This document shows positions 8,353-17,441 of a stretch of DNA of 64,000 nt, one piece after another. Each line of letters opens with the position of its first letter. Position 1 is the first letter of the stretch. The notes beneath the pieces are model-generated. The model did not search any database and was not told the origin of the DNA. It worked only from the letters and a program-made list of their open reading frames with translations. Origin of the DNA: CAWCLK01 sp963796225. Its GTDB lineage: Bacteria > Actinomycetota > Nitriliruptoria > Nitriliruptorales > Nitriliruptoraceae. Made by a program: the position numbers and the translations under genes. Location of the stretch: NCBI GenBank assembly GCA_963796225.1, contig CAWCLK010000008.1, positions 1 through 64,000 of the forward strand, written 5' to 3'.

Positions 8353-9531
8353 ATGAGCGACCCCCTCGCCTGGCTGCAACCGGCGCTGGCCGACCTCGCG
8401 GCCGACGACCGCCATCGCTCGTTGCGCCACCACGACTCCGGCGCCGATCCCTGGATCGACCTGCGCACCCCGACCGGACCCCGGCGGGTGCTGCACCTGT
8501 GCAGCAACGGCTACCTCGGGCTGGCCACCGACCCGCGCGTCACCGCTGCGGCCGCGGAGGCTGCCCGGCGTCACGGCGCGGGGACCGGATCGGCCCGCCT
8601 GGTCACCGGCGCCCAGGCGCCCCACCGGGCGCTCGAGGAGCTGCTGGCCGACTGGAAGCAGGTCGAGGCCACGCGCCTGTTCTCCTCCGGCTACCTGGCC
8701 AACCTCGGCGTGGTGACCGCGCTGGTGGGGCGCGGCGACACGGTCGTGTCCGACGAGCTGAACCACGCCTCGATCATCGACGCCTGCCGCCTGTCGGGCG
8801 CCGAGATCCGGGTGTACCGCCACGCCGACGCCGAGCACGCCGACGCACTGCTGGCCGACGCCCCGGGACGGCGGCTGCTCGTGACCGACGGCGTGTTCTC
8901 GATGGACGGTGACCTCGCCCCGCTCCCGGCGCTGTGCGACGCGGCCGAGCGGCACGGGGCGATGGTCGTGGTCGACGACGCCCACGGGTCGGGGGTGCTC
9001 GGGCCCGACGGCCGCGGGACCGTCGCGGCCCTGGGCTGCGAGGGGCGGGTGCACGCCATCGTCGCGACGCTGTCCAAGGCCCTGGGTTCGACGGGCGGCT
9101 ACGTGGCCGGGTCGGCGCGGCTGGTCGACTGGCTGACCAACCGGGCCCGTGGCTTCGTGTTCGACACCGCCCCGGGCGCCCCCGCCGTCGCCGCCGCCCA
9201 CACCGCGGTCGAGGTCCTGCGCGCCGAGCCCGAGCGTCGCACTCGCGTCGTGGCCCACGCGCGCCGGCTGGCCGAGGCCGTCCGCGCCGCCGGGTGGCAG
9301 GCTCCCGAGCCCCAGGCCGCCATCGTGCCGGTGCACATCGGCGAGAACGGGGCCGCGATGGCGGCGATGGAGCACCTGCTGGCCCACGACGTCCTGGCGG
9401 TGGCGATCCGGCCCCCGACGGTGCCGTCGGGCACGGCCCGGCTGCGGGCCACGCTGATGGCCACCCACACCGACGAGGACCTGGACGTCGCGACGCGCGC
9501 GTTCGGCGCTGCCCTGGCCGCCGCCGCGTGA
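8353..9531 (+). CDS. bioF: 8-amino-7-oxononanoate synthase
   Basis: PLP-dependent enzyme joining pimeloyl-thioester and alanine in the first ring-forming step of biotin synthesis. The 392-residue product has the family markers CSNGYLGL, GTGSARLVTG, SDELNHASIIDACRLSG, DDAHGSGVLGPDGRG and the PLP lysine K242 in ATLSKALGSTGGY. Length is typical. It is first in a compact bioF-bioD-bioB run; its TGA overlaps the bioD GTG by four bases. bioA is not in the window, so the 7,8-diaminopelargonate step must be encoded elsewhere. No BirA- or BioQ-like palindrome could be recognised in the 106-bp upstream region shared with the kinase gene. Confidence 0.93.
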   Translation: MSDPLAWLQPALADLAADDRHRSLRHHDSGADPWIDLRTPTGPRRVLHLCSNGYLGLATDPRVTAAAAEAARRHGAGTGSARLVTGAQAPHRALEELLADWKQVEATRLFSSGYLANLGVVTALVGRGDTVVSDELNHASIIDACRLSGAEIRVYRHADAEHADALLADAPGRRLLVTDGVFSMDGDLAPLPALCDAAERHGAMVVVDDAHGSGVLGPDGRGTVAALGCEGRVHAIVATLSKALGSTGGYVAGSARLVDWLTNRARGFVFDTAPGAPAVAAAHTAVEVLRAEPERRTRVVAHARRLAEAVRAAGWQAPEPQAAIVPVHIGENGAAMAAMEHLLAHDVLAVAIRPPTVPSGTARLRATLMATHTDEDLDVATRAFGAALAAAA

Positions 9532-10205
9532 CGGGCCTGCGCGGCGTCCTGGTCACCGGCACCGACACCGGGGTCGGCAAGACGGTGGTCGCCGCGGCCA
9601 TCGCCGCGACCTGGCGGCGGGCCGGCCATGACGTGCGCTACGTCAAGCCCGTGCAGTCCGGGGCGGCCGACGGGGACGACGACGCCGCCGACGTCGCGGC
9701 GCTCGCGGACGTGCCGACCGTCGTCGGCCCGGTGATCGGCCCCAGCCTGGCCCCGGGGGTGGCGGCGCGCCTGGCCGACGAGGAGCTGACGGGCGACGAG
9801 CTCGTGGCGGTGGTGCGGGGCGCCGCCGACGACGCCCCGGGTGCGGCCCTGGTGGTCGAGGGCGCCGGGGGCCTGCTGGTCGAGCTCGGCTCCGACGGCA
9901 CGACCTGTGCCGACCTCGCGGCGCGCCTGGCACTGCCGGTCGTGGTCGTCGCCCGCCCCGGCCTGGGCACGCTCAACCACACGGCACTGACGCTGGCCGA
10001 GCTCGACCGCCGCGGGCTGGCGCTGGCCGGCGTCGTCGTCGCCGACTACCCGGCCAACCCGGACCTCGCGACCCGGACCAACCTCGCCGAGCTGGACCGG
10101 CTCTCGGGCGGTCGCCTGCTCGCCGTCCTGCCCCACCTGCCGCGGCTCGGCCCGGACACGCTGGCATGGCAGGACGACCGCGGCGTGGCCGACCTGCTGG
10201 CCTGA
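9528..10205 (+). CDS. bioD: ATP-dependent dethiobiotin synthetase
   Basis: 225-residue enzyme that closes the ureido ring of dethiobiotin from diaminopelargonate, CO2 and ATP. It has the P-loop GTDTGVGKTVV near the N-terminus, the substrate lysine in RYVKPVQSG, the VEGAGGLLVEL motif and GTLNHTALTLAEL. The GTG start at 9528 overlaps the bioF stop (GTGA), implying translational coupling. Acidic stretches such as DGDDDAAD are ordinary for this GC-rich genome. Followed 82 bp later by bioB. Confidence 0.93.
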   Translation: MTGLRGVLVTGTDTGVGKTVVAAAIAATWRRAGHDVRYVKPVQSGAADGDDDAADVAALADVPTVVGPVIGPSLAPGVAARLADEELTGDELVAVVRGAADDAPGAALVVEGAGGLLVELGSDGTTCADLAARLALPVVVVARPGLGTLNHTALTLAELDRRGLALAGVVVADYPANPDLATRTNLAELDRLSGGRLLAVLPHLPRLGPDTLAWQDDRGVADLLA

Positions 10206-10287
10206 CCGGCTTTCCGGCGGCCCTCCCCGCCGCGTAGCCTTCCGGCTCCGACGCGTCCCCACCTCTCCCCCGGCCCCCGGAGTCCCC

Positions 10288-11385
10288 ATGTCCGCAGCCG
10301 CCGTGTCCACGCCGCCCCGCGACGACGAGGCCGTCGCCGCCTGGCTGGCCGACCCGGCCGCGCTGCTGGACGCCTGTGCCCGGCGCCTGCTGGACGACCG
10401 TGCCGAGCTGGACCCCGAGATGGTCTACGCGCTGGCCGAGGTCGACGGCGAGGACCACCTGCCCACGCCCGACCGCCCCGGCGGGACCGTGCTGGACGTC
10501 ATGCTCGAGCTCGCCCACCGGGTCCGGGTCGCGTGGACCTCCGACGAGGTCGCGCTCGAGTCGATCGTGTCCGGCAAGACCGGCGGCTGCCCCGAGGACT
10601 GCTCGTTCTGCTCGCAGTCGTCGGTGTTCGACTCGCCGGTGCGGCCGCAGCCCCTGCTGACACCCGCCGAGGTCCTCGAGGCCGCCCGGTCGGCGCAGGA
10701 CGAGGGCGCGACCGAGTTCTGCATCGTCTACGCGGTCCGGGGACCGGACGAGCGGCTCATGCGCAACATCCTCGACCTCACCGCGACGGTCCACGCCCAC
10801 ACCCGCATGGAGGTCGCCGTGTCGGCGGGGATCCTCGACGCCGAGCAGGCCCAGCGCCTCGCCGACGCCGGGGTCATCAAGTACAACCACAACCTCGAGG
10901 CGGCCCGGTCCTTCTTCCCCCAGATCGTCGGTACCCACGACTACGAGGAACGCTGGTCGACGCTGGACCTGGTGCGCACCCACGGCATGGAGGTCTGCTC
11001 GGGCGGGATCGTCGGCATGGGCGAGACCCCGACCCAGCGCGCCGAGCTCGCCCTCGAGCTCGCCGCCTTCCGGCCGACCGAGACGCCGCTGAACTTCCTC
11101 AACCCGCGCCCCGGCACCCCGATGGCCGATCAGCCGCCGCTCGGCCCGCGCGAGGCGCTGCACGCGGTCGCGCTGTTCCGGCTGGCCCTCCCGTGGACCC
11201 TGCTGCGCCTGGCCGGCGGTCGCGAGATCGCGCTGCAGGACCTGCAGTCCGCCGGGATCCTCGGCGGGGTCAACGGCCTGATCATCGGCAACTACCTCAC
11301 GACGCTGGGCCGCACGCCCCAGGACGACGTGAAGATGCTGCGCGACCTGGACGTGCCGGTCCGCGCCCTCCAGGACGTCCTGTAG
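10288..11385 (+). CDS. bioB: Biotin synthase
   Basis: Radical-SAM enzyme of 365 residues that inserts sulfur into dethiobiotin. The SAM-cluster motif CPEDCSFC gives C101, C105 and C108; further family segments are FCIVYAVRGP, KYNHNLEAARSFF and NPRPGTPM. ATG 10288 is preceded by GGAG. Only three bases separate its stop from the next gene, a small zinc-ribbon protein resembling the auxiliary protein needed by mycobacterial biotin synthases, so the two are almost certainly expressed together. Confidence 0.95.
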   Translation: MSAAAVSTPPRDDEAVAAWLADPAALLDACARRLLDDRAELDPEMVYALAEVDGEDHLPTPDRPGGTVLDVMLELAHRVRVAWTSDEVALESIVSGKTGGCPEDCSFCSQSSVFDSPVRPQPLLTPAEVLEAARSAQDEGATEFCIVYAVRGPDERLMRNILDLTATVHAHTRMEVAVSAGILDAEQAQRLADAGVIKYNHNLEAARSFFPQIVGTHDYEERWSTLDLVRTHGMEVCSGGIVGMGETPTQRAELALELAAFRPTETPLNFLNPRPGTPMADQPPLGPREALHAVALFRLALPWTLLRLAGGREIALQDLQSAGILGGVNGLIIGNYLTTLGRTPQDDVKMLRDLDVPVRALQDVL

Positions 11386-11388
11386 CCC

Positions 11389-11604
11389 GTGGACCAGCCC
11401 TGGTGCCCGGTGTGTGGCCAGCCCGCGGACGAGGGTGACCACGCGCGCTGCCGGCGCACCGACACCGCGCTCGACCCCCCGCGCTACTGCGCCCGGTGTG
11501 GACGACGCCTGGACGTGCAGGTCTACCCCACCGGGTTCGTGGCGACGTGCCGGCGGTGCGACGGGGTGCACCCGGCGCAGCGCGGCGATCGCGGGACCGC
11601 CTGA
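11389..11604 (+). CDS. bsaP: Small cysteine-rich protein after bioB, BsaP-like
   Basis: 71-residue protein with two cysteine clusters: CPVCG near the N-terminus with a later Cys in HARC, and CARCG followed by CRRC, consistent with zinc-ribbon or metal-cluster binding. The GTG start lies three bases after the bioB stop. In mycobacteria a similarly small cysteine protein encoded right after bioB (BsaP) is required for biotin synthase activity, probably by supporting its iron-sulfur cluster. Position, size and cysteine pattern fit that role, but sequence identity to mycobacterial BsaP was not checked. Its stop codon lies inside a hairpin shared with the convergent gene. Confidence 0.7.
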   Translation: MDQPWCPVCGQPADEGDHARCRRTDTALDPPRYCARCGRRLDVQVYPTGFVATCRRCDGVHPAQRGDRGTA

Positions 11605-11616
11605 GCTACTCAGGCG
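11598..11616. terminator. Hairpin over convergent stop codons
   Basis: Perfect 8-bp inverted repeat CGCCTGAG/CTCAGGCG with a three-base CTA loop. It includes the stop of the bsaP-like gene and the stop of the convergent EAL gene. There is no T tract on either side, so it is a plausible but weak bidirectional terminator. Confidence 0.45.
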
Positions 11617-12833
11617 ATCCGGCCCCGCCCCGCGTCCGGGACCACCACCGGGTACTGGAGGCGCAGGTCGTCGGGCCGTCCCGGCGAGGCGAACAGGTAG
11701 CCCTGCGCGGACGGGACGCCGAGGTCCTTGAGGACGACCAGCTCGTCGGGGGTCTCGACGGCCTCCGCCACGACCGACGCGCCGGCACGTGCGGCGAACA
11801 CGCACAGCGTCTCGACCATGGCGGCCTGCAGCGGGGCGCGGTCGATCCCGCGGACGATGGAGCCGTCGATCTTGATCACGTCCGGGTCCAGCTCGACCAC
11901 GTGCCGCAGGCTGGCGAACCCCGCCCCGGCGTCGTCCACCGCCACGCGGATGCCGCGCTCGCGCAGCCGGTGCACGCGCCGGTTCAGCGCGTCGTAGTCG
12001 CTGACGGCCGCGTGCTCGGTCACCTCGACCACGAGGCGGTGGGCGACCTCGTCCAGGAGCAGGTCACCGAGCACGTCGGACTCGATCAGCGCCGGCGAGG
12101 CGTTGACGGCCAGGTGCCAGTCCGCGGGCAGCTGCGGCAGCAGCCGCGCGGCACGGCTGATCGCGGCGGCCTCGAGCTCGAGCCCGAGCCCCTGCCGGGC
12201 CGCCGCCGCGAACCACACGTTCGGGGGACGCGGCGGGGTGGAGGCGAACCGGGTGAGGGCCTCGACGCCGAGCGTCCGGCCGTCGGTCAGGTCGACGATG
12301 GGTTGCAGGACCGTGGACATCCGGCCCTCCTCGAACATGCCGAGGACGGCCTCGTGCTCACGGCGCGACTGCTGCTTGGCCGCCTGCTCGTCGGACAGCT
12401 GGTCCCCCACGACCTCGGCCATCGCGGCCAGGAAGGGGTGGAAGCCCGTCCCGAGGCTGGTGGCGCGGCGGTGGGCGACGCACAGGCCACCGAACAGCGT
12501 GCCGTCGACGAGGCGCACGGGCACGCCGGCGAAGGCGCCGATCGGCGTCGCGCGTTCCCAGGCCAGCCGCCGGGCGGCCCGGTGGGTGCGGGTGTCCTCC
12601 AGCACCGGCGGGACGTTGCCGGCCACGGCGGCCAGCGCGATGGCGTCCTCGCGCGTCTGTGGCATGCCGACGGCGAGGCCCACCATGTCACCGTCGCCGA
12701 CGATGGCGCGGACCAGGGCCCCCTCGGGGCGGTACTCGACGAGGTAGGCCGCGTCCACGCCCGCCTGGCGGCGGATCGAGCGGAGCAGGCGGTCCAGCAC
12801 GTCGGACGACCCGTCCGCCGCAGCCCTGCTCAC
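11610..12833 (-). CDS. GAF-EAL domain protein, probable c-di-GMP phosphodiesterase
   Basis: 407-residue cytosolic signalling protein. Residues about 1-150 look like a GAF sensor (MSRAAADGSSD to QLSDEQAAK). Residues about 165-400 form an EAL domain: VEALTRF at the signature position, VNASP with the metal Asn, VVEVTEHA, VAVDDAGAGFASL, VIKIDGSIV and VVAEAVET, then QGYLFA. The catalytic acidic residues and the lysine are present, so c-di-GMP hydrolysis is plausible, although EALTR and DDAGAG deviate from the commonest EALLR and DDFGTG. GTG 12833 has GGGAGG about five bases upstream. No GGDEF domain and no membrane segment. Confidence 0.82.
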   Translation of the reverse strand: MSRAAADGSSDVLDRLLRSIRRQAGVDAAYLVEYRPEGALVRAIVGDGDMVGLAVGMPQTREDAIALAAVAGNVPPVLEDTRTHRAARRLAWERATPIGAFAGVPVRLVDGTLFGGLCVAHRRATSLGTGFHPFLAAMAEVVGDQLSDEQAAKQQSRREHEAVLGMFEEGRMSTVLQPIVDLTDGRTLGVEALTRFASTPPRPPNVWFAAAARQGLGLELEAAAISRAARLLPQLPADWHLAVNASPALIESDVLGDLLLDEVAHRLVVEVTEHAAVSDYDALNRRVHRLRERGIRVAVDDAGAGFASLRHVVELDPDVIKIDGSIVRGIDRAPLQAAMVETLCVFAARAGASVVAEAVETPDELVVLKDLGVPSAQGYLFASPGRPDDLRLQYPVVVPDAGRGRIA

Positions 12834-12986
12834 CTCGACCTCCCATGACCGGTTGACAACTCAGCGTATACGACTAGTCACGCATTGACACCACGTCCGG
12901 ATGGCCGCCGTGCCGACGCTGACCGCACGATGATGCCGACTGGCCGTCCTGCCTGCACGACGTGTCCAGCGCTACCGTCCGGGCTG

Positions 12987-14290
12987 ATGGCTCGCCCGCG
13001 CCCACCCCACCGCGCCGATCGCGGCACCCCCTCGCAGGGTCCGACGGTCACCTCCGGCGCTCGTGCCGCCGCGGCAGCGCGCGAGCGGGTCGAGCGCCTG
13101 TTCACCACCGGCGGCCTGGGCTTCCGCGACCTCGCCGTCGCACACGTGGCGTCCACCTTCGGCGACACCCTCGTGACCGTGGCGCTCGCGGGGACACTGT
13201 TCTTCTCGGTGCCCTCCACCGAGGCCCGCGGCAACGTCGTGCTGTACCTGCTGCTCACGGTCGCGCCGTTCGCGGTGATCGGTCCGCTGCTGGGTCGGCT
13301 GCTCGACCGTCGGCCGTCGGCGACCCGGATGGCGCTGGTCGGCTCGGCCGTCCTGCGCATCGTGGCTGCCGTGTGGGCCGTGTGGCTGCTCGAGGGGCTG
13401 GCCCTGTTCCCCATCGCGTTCGCCCTGCTGGTGATGTCCCGCGTCCACGGGATCGCCCGGAACGCGCTGTTGCCGGTCGCGCTGGACGAATCGACCAAGC
13501 TGGTCGCGGCCAATGCCCGGCTCGCCACCATCAGCGTGCTCGGTGGCGTGGTCGCCGCACCGCTCGGCGGCCTGCTCGTGCTCGTCATCGACGGCCGCGC
13601 GGCACTGGTCGTCGCGGCACTCGGCTACGTCGTGGCTGCGATGTCCGGCAGCCTGCTGCCCGCGCTGGAGGGCCCCGGAGGCGCCACGACCGGCCGCCGC
13701 GCGCCGCGTCGTCCTCCCCCGCCGGGTGCGGCTGGCGCAGGTCGCCACGGCGGTCGTCCGCCTGCTCAACGGGTTCCTGCTCCTGCTGCTCGCCTTCGCG
13801 TTCAAGGACATGGGTGGCGGGGTGCTCGACCTCGGCGTGGTGCTGGGCGCCGGCGGGGCGGGCTTCGGCCTCGCCGCGTTGACCTCGCCGCCCCTGGAGC
13901 GACGACTGCGCGAGGAGCCCATGGTGGTGGCCGGGCTCGCGGTCGAGGCCGCCGCGGCCTTCGTCGCCGGCCAGTGGTTCGGCCTGCCCGCCGCCGGCGT
14001 CCTCGCCGCCGCCGCCGGGTTCGCCTGGGGAACGGCGAAGCTCGCCTTCGACGGGCTGCTGCAGGGCGCACGTGCCCGCCACCACCCGCGGGGCGGCGTT
14101 CACCCGATCCGAGACCCTGTTCCAGCTGGCCTGGGTGCTGGGCGCCCTGGTGCCGGCGGGCATCCCACTGCCCACCGGCATCGGGCTGGTCCTGGCCGGG
14201 CTTGCGGCCCTCGCGGCCCAGGTCGTCTACGTCTCGAACCTGCTGCTGCCCCTTCGCGAGGGCCAGCAGCAGGTCACACCGCCCCGGTGA
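12987..14290 (+). CDS. MFS transporter, two frameshifts as assembled
   Basis: Integral membrane protein with about ten to twelve hydrophobic segments, for example TLVTVALAGTLFF, YLLLTVAPFAVIGPLLG and LALFPIAFALLVMS, and the conserved loop GRLLDRRPSA between helices 2 and 3. The frame changes once in 13680-13715 and again near 14068; reading GGCGCACGTG as GGCGACGTG restores the frame at the second site. The last part (AAFTRSETLFQLAWVLGALVP) ends at 14290. Substrate unknown; drug or small-molecule efflux is the generic guess. The ATG at 12987 gives an N-terminus close to the first helix. Its 3' end overlaps the convergent korB stop by about 17 bp. Confidence 0.65.
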
Positions 14291-15316
14291 CGTCCCAGAC
14301 GTTGCCGGACTCGAGCAGCGCGCGCAGGTCGCCCGGCGCCCCGTTCGGCGATCGCCTGGTCGACCTGCTCGTTGAGCATGTCGTCGTACACCGGACGGTC
14401 GACGTTGCGGAAGATGCCGAGCGGCGTCGGCCCGGTCGGGCTGAGCGACAGCCGCGACAGCGCGAAGGCGGTCGTCGGCTCCTCCCGGTGTGCGTCGTGG
14501 ACCACGACCCGGTCCCCGGCCTGCGCCGTGGGCATGATCGACATGGAGCCGTCCTGCTCGGCGACCACGGCGTGCTCGCCGTCGGGGCCGAAGATGATCG
14601 GTTCACCCTGTCGCAGCGGGATCTGGTTGATGACCTTGGTGTCCCTGCTGGTGATCGCCTGGAACGCGTCGTCGTTGAACACGACGCAGTTCTGGTAGAT
14701 CTCGACGAAGGACGCCCCGTGGTGCTCGTGGGCGGCCGTCAGCACCTCGGTCAGGTGCGCCCGGTCCGTGTCGATGGTCCGGGCAACGAAGGTGGCTTCG
14801 GCCCCCAGCGCCAACGACACCGGGTTCACCGGTCGGTCGATGGAGCCCATCGGGGTGGACTTGTGCACCGAGCCCAGCGGCGACGTCGGCGAGTACTGGC
14901 CCTTGGTCAGCCCGTAGATCTCGTTGTTGAACAGCAGGATCGTGATGTTGACGTTGCGGCGCAGGGCGTGGATGAGGTGGTTGCCGCCGATGGACAGCGC
15001 GTCGCCGTCACCGGTGATGACCCACACGTCGAGGTCGGGGCGGGACACCGCCAGGCCGCTGGCGATCGCCGGGGCCCGCCCGTGGATCGAGTGGATCCCG
15101 TACGTGTCCATGTAGTACGGGAACCGCGACGAGCACCCGATGCCCGAGACGAAGACCGTCGATTTCGGGGCGCGCACCGAGCTTGGGCAGCAGGCCCTGC
15201 ATGGTGGCGAGGATGGCGTAGTCGCCGCACCCCGGGCACCAGCGGACCTCCTGGTCCGAGGTGAAGTCCTTCTTGCCGAGCTGCGGCAGCTCCTCGTGGC
15301 TGGTGGTCGTGCTCAT
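14274..15316 (-). CDS. korB: 2-oxoacid:ferredoxin oxidoreductase, beta subunit (frameshifted)
   Basis: Thiamine-diphosphate subunit pairing with the alpha subunit upstream to decarboxylate a 2-oxoacid, most likely 2-oxoglutarate, with ferredoxin as acceptor. Visible motifs are WCPGCGDYAIL (cluster/TPP region), SGIGCSSRFPYY, HGRAPAIASG and the TPP-Mg motif GDGDALSIGGNH. The ATG at 15316 overlaps the korA TGA (ATGA) and has a strong AGGAGGTG five bases upstream. The conserved frame shifts near 15165-15177 and again at the C run 14332-14334, where dropping one base restores GDLRALLESGNVWDV before the stop at 14274. About 345 residues when repaired, normal for KorB. Confidence 0.85.
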
Positions 15317-17253
15317 GCCGGCACCTCCTGTCCGAGCAGGGCGAGGATCTGGTCCGCGAGCTCGGCCGCCCGGAAGGGCTGGCCGGTCACGCGGTGGTAG
15401 CCGATGATGTCCTTGAGGTACCGACTTCGCAGCAGCATCTGCAGCTGCCCGGTGTTGTTCTCGGGCAGCAGGACCTTCTCGTAGCGGTCCAGCACGTCCC
15501 CGAGGTCGTGCGGCAGCGGGTTGAGGTGGCGCAGGTGCAGGCGGGCGACGGACGCGCCCGCCTCGCGGGCACGGCGCACCGCCCCGCGGATCGCGCCGTA
15601 GGTGGAGCCCCACCCGATCACCAGCACGTCGGCGTCCCCGGTGGGGTCGTCGACCTCGAGCGGCGGGAACGACTCGCCGATCTTCTCCACGCGGGCGTGG
15701 CGCAGCTCGGTCTGGCGCTGGTGGTTGGTGGGGTCGTAGCTGATGTTGCCGGTGACCTCGTGCTTCTCGAGGCCGCCGATCCGGTGCTGCAGCCCCGGCG
15801 TGCCCGGGATCGCCCACGGCCGGGCCAGGGTGGCGGGGTCACGCAGCAGCGGCAGGAACCCGTCCGGGTGGTTGGGCTCGGCGAGGAACTCCACCTCGAT
15901 GCGCGGCAGGGTGTCCGGGTCCGGCAGCAGCCACGGCTCGGAGGAGTTGGCCAGGAACCCGTCGGAGAGCACGATCACGGGGGTCCGGTAGGTCAGCGCG
16001 ATCCGTGCCGCCTCGAAGGCCGCGTAGAAGCAGTCCGACGGCGACTGCGGGGCCACGATCGGGATGGGCGCCTCGCCGTTGCGTCCGTACATGGCCTGCA
16101 GCAGGTCGGACTGCTCGGTCTTGGTCGGCAGGCCGGTCGACGGACCGCCGCGCTGCACGTTGACCACGATCAGGGGCAGCTCGGTGGCCATGGCCAGGCC
16201 CATGGCCTCGCCCTTGAGGGCCACGCCCGGGCCGGAGGTGCCGGTCACGGCGAGCTTGCCGCCGAACGACGCCCCGATGACCGACCCGATGGCAGCGATC
16301 TCGTCCTCGGCCTGGAAGGTCCGCACGCCGAAGTGCTTCTGGCGGGACAGCTCGTGGAGGATGTCGGAGGCCGGCGTGATCGGGTAGCTGCCGTAGAACA
16401 GGTCGAGCCCCGAGCGGACGCTGGCCGCGATCAGGCCGTACGCCAGGGCCTGGTTGCCGGTGATGTTGCGGTACCGGCCGGGCGTCAGGCGGGCAGGCTT
16501 GACCTCGTAGGTGTAGACGAAGGCCTCGGTGGTCTCGCCGTAGGCGTGACCGGCCCGCAGCGCGCGCACGTTGGCCTCGGCCAGGTCCGGGCGGGACCCG
16601 AACTTCACCGCCAGCCAGTCCTCGGTCGGGCGGGTCGGACGCGAGAACATCCAGGAGACGAGCCCGAGCGCGAACATGTTCTTGCAGCGCTCGGCCTCCT
16701 TCTTGTTGAGGTGGCCGTCGTCGACCCAGTCCTGCAGGGCCCGCAGGGTCAGGTCGGTGATGGGGACCTCGTGGACCTGGTAGTCGGTCAGCGAGCCGTC
16801 CTCGAGGGGATTGCCCTCGTACCCGGCCTTCTGCAGGTTGCGGTCGGTGAAGGCGTCGACGTTGAGGATGAGGGTGCCGCCGTTCTTGACCGCGGCGAGG
16901 TGCTTCATCAGCGCGGCCGGGTTCATGGCCACGAGCACGTCGGGCGCGTCGCCCGGCGTGTGGATGTCCTCGTCCGAGAAGTGCAGCTGGAACGAGGACA
17001 CGCCGGCCAGCGTGCCGGCGGGGGCGCGGATCTCGGCCGGGTAGTCCGGCAGCGTCGCGATGTCGTTGCCGGCCACGGCCGTCTGCGACGTGAACCGGTC
17101 GCCGGTCAGCTGCATGCCGTCGCCGGAGTCACCCGCGAACCGGATGACGGCCCCGGTCAGCGTGACCTTGGATCGTCCGTTCCCGGTCGGGATCGGGGTC
17201 GAGGTGGCCCCGTCGCCGTTGACGGGGGCGGGGTCCCTGGTGGTGCCACTCAT
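15313..17253 (-). CDS. korA: 2-oxoacid:ferredoxin oxidoreductase, fused gamma-alpha subunit
   Basis: 646-residue subunit. The N-terminal gamma-type domain (about 35-210) starts with IRFAGDSGDGMQLTGDRF, and the alpha-type domain follows with GNQALAYGLIAASVRSGL and YPITPASDILHELS. GTSGPGVALKGEAMGLAM and QRGGPSTGLPTKTEQSDLL are typical of KorA-like enzymes. The complex feeds reduced ferredoxin and succinyl-CoA (if 2-oxoglutarate is the substrate) and can operate in an anaerobic-type or alternative TCA cycle, as in mycobacteria. ATG 17253 is preceded by AGGGAG. Translationally coupled to korB by a 4-bp overlap. Exact 2-oxoacid preference is inferred from resemblance. Confidence 0.9.
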   Translation of the reverse strand: MSGTTRDPAPVNGDGATSTPIPTGNGRSKVTLTGAVIRFAGDSGDGMQLTGDRFTSQTAVAGNDIATLPDYPAEIRAPAGTLAGVSSFQLHFSDEDIHTPGDAPDVLVAMNPAALMKHLAAVKNGGTLILNVDAFTDRNLQKAGYEGNPLEDGSLTDYQVHEVPITDLTLRALQDWVDDGHLNKKEAERCKNMFALGLVSWMFSRPTRPTEDWLAVKFGSRPDLAEANVRALRAGHAYGETTEAFVYTYEVKPARLTPGRYRNITGNQALAYGLIAASVRSGLDLFYGSYPITPASDILHELSRQKHFGVRTFQAEDEIAAIGSVIGASFGGKLAVTGTSGPGVALKGEAMGLAMATELPLIVVNVQRGGPSTGLPTKTEQSDLLQAMYGRNGEAPIPIVAPQSPSDCFYAAFEAARIALTYRTPVIVLSDGFLANSSEPWLLPDPDTLPRIEVEFLAEPNHPDGFLPLLRDPATLARPWAIPGTPGLQHRIGGLEKHEVTGNISYDPTNHQRQTELRHARVEKIGESFPPLEVDDPTGDADVLVIGWGSTYGAIRGAVRRAREAGASVARLHLRHLNPLPHDLGDVLDRYEKVLLPENNTGQLQMLLRSRYLKDIIGYHRVTGQPFRAAELADQILALLGQEVPA

Positions 17254-17441
17254 GATGCTCCCTGGCGGCGGCCGGGGGCGGAACCGGCCGCCGGCCGACG
17301 GGGCTCGTCGCCCTGGCCGGCATGTCGTCGAACCTATCGCCCGACCGGAGCGTCGTCCGAGGATTTCGACCCTCGTCCAGCGCCGGGTGTCCCCGATCCG
17401 GTGGGACCTTCGACCCTCCGGAGGGCTAGCCTCGACGGCAC

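Noticed and set aside
11600..11614. Possible regulatory palindrome CCTGAGCTACTCAGG
   Set aside because: It coincides with the two convergent stop codons and is better explained as a short terminator hairpin than an operator.
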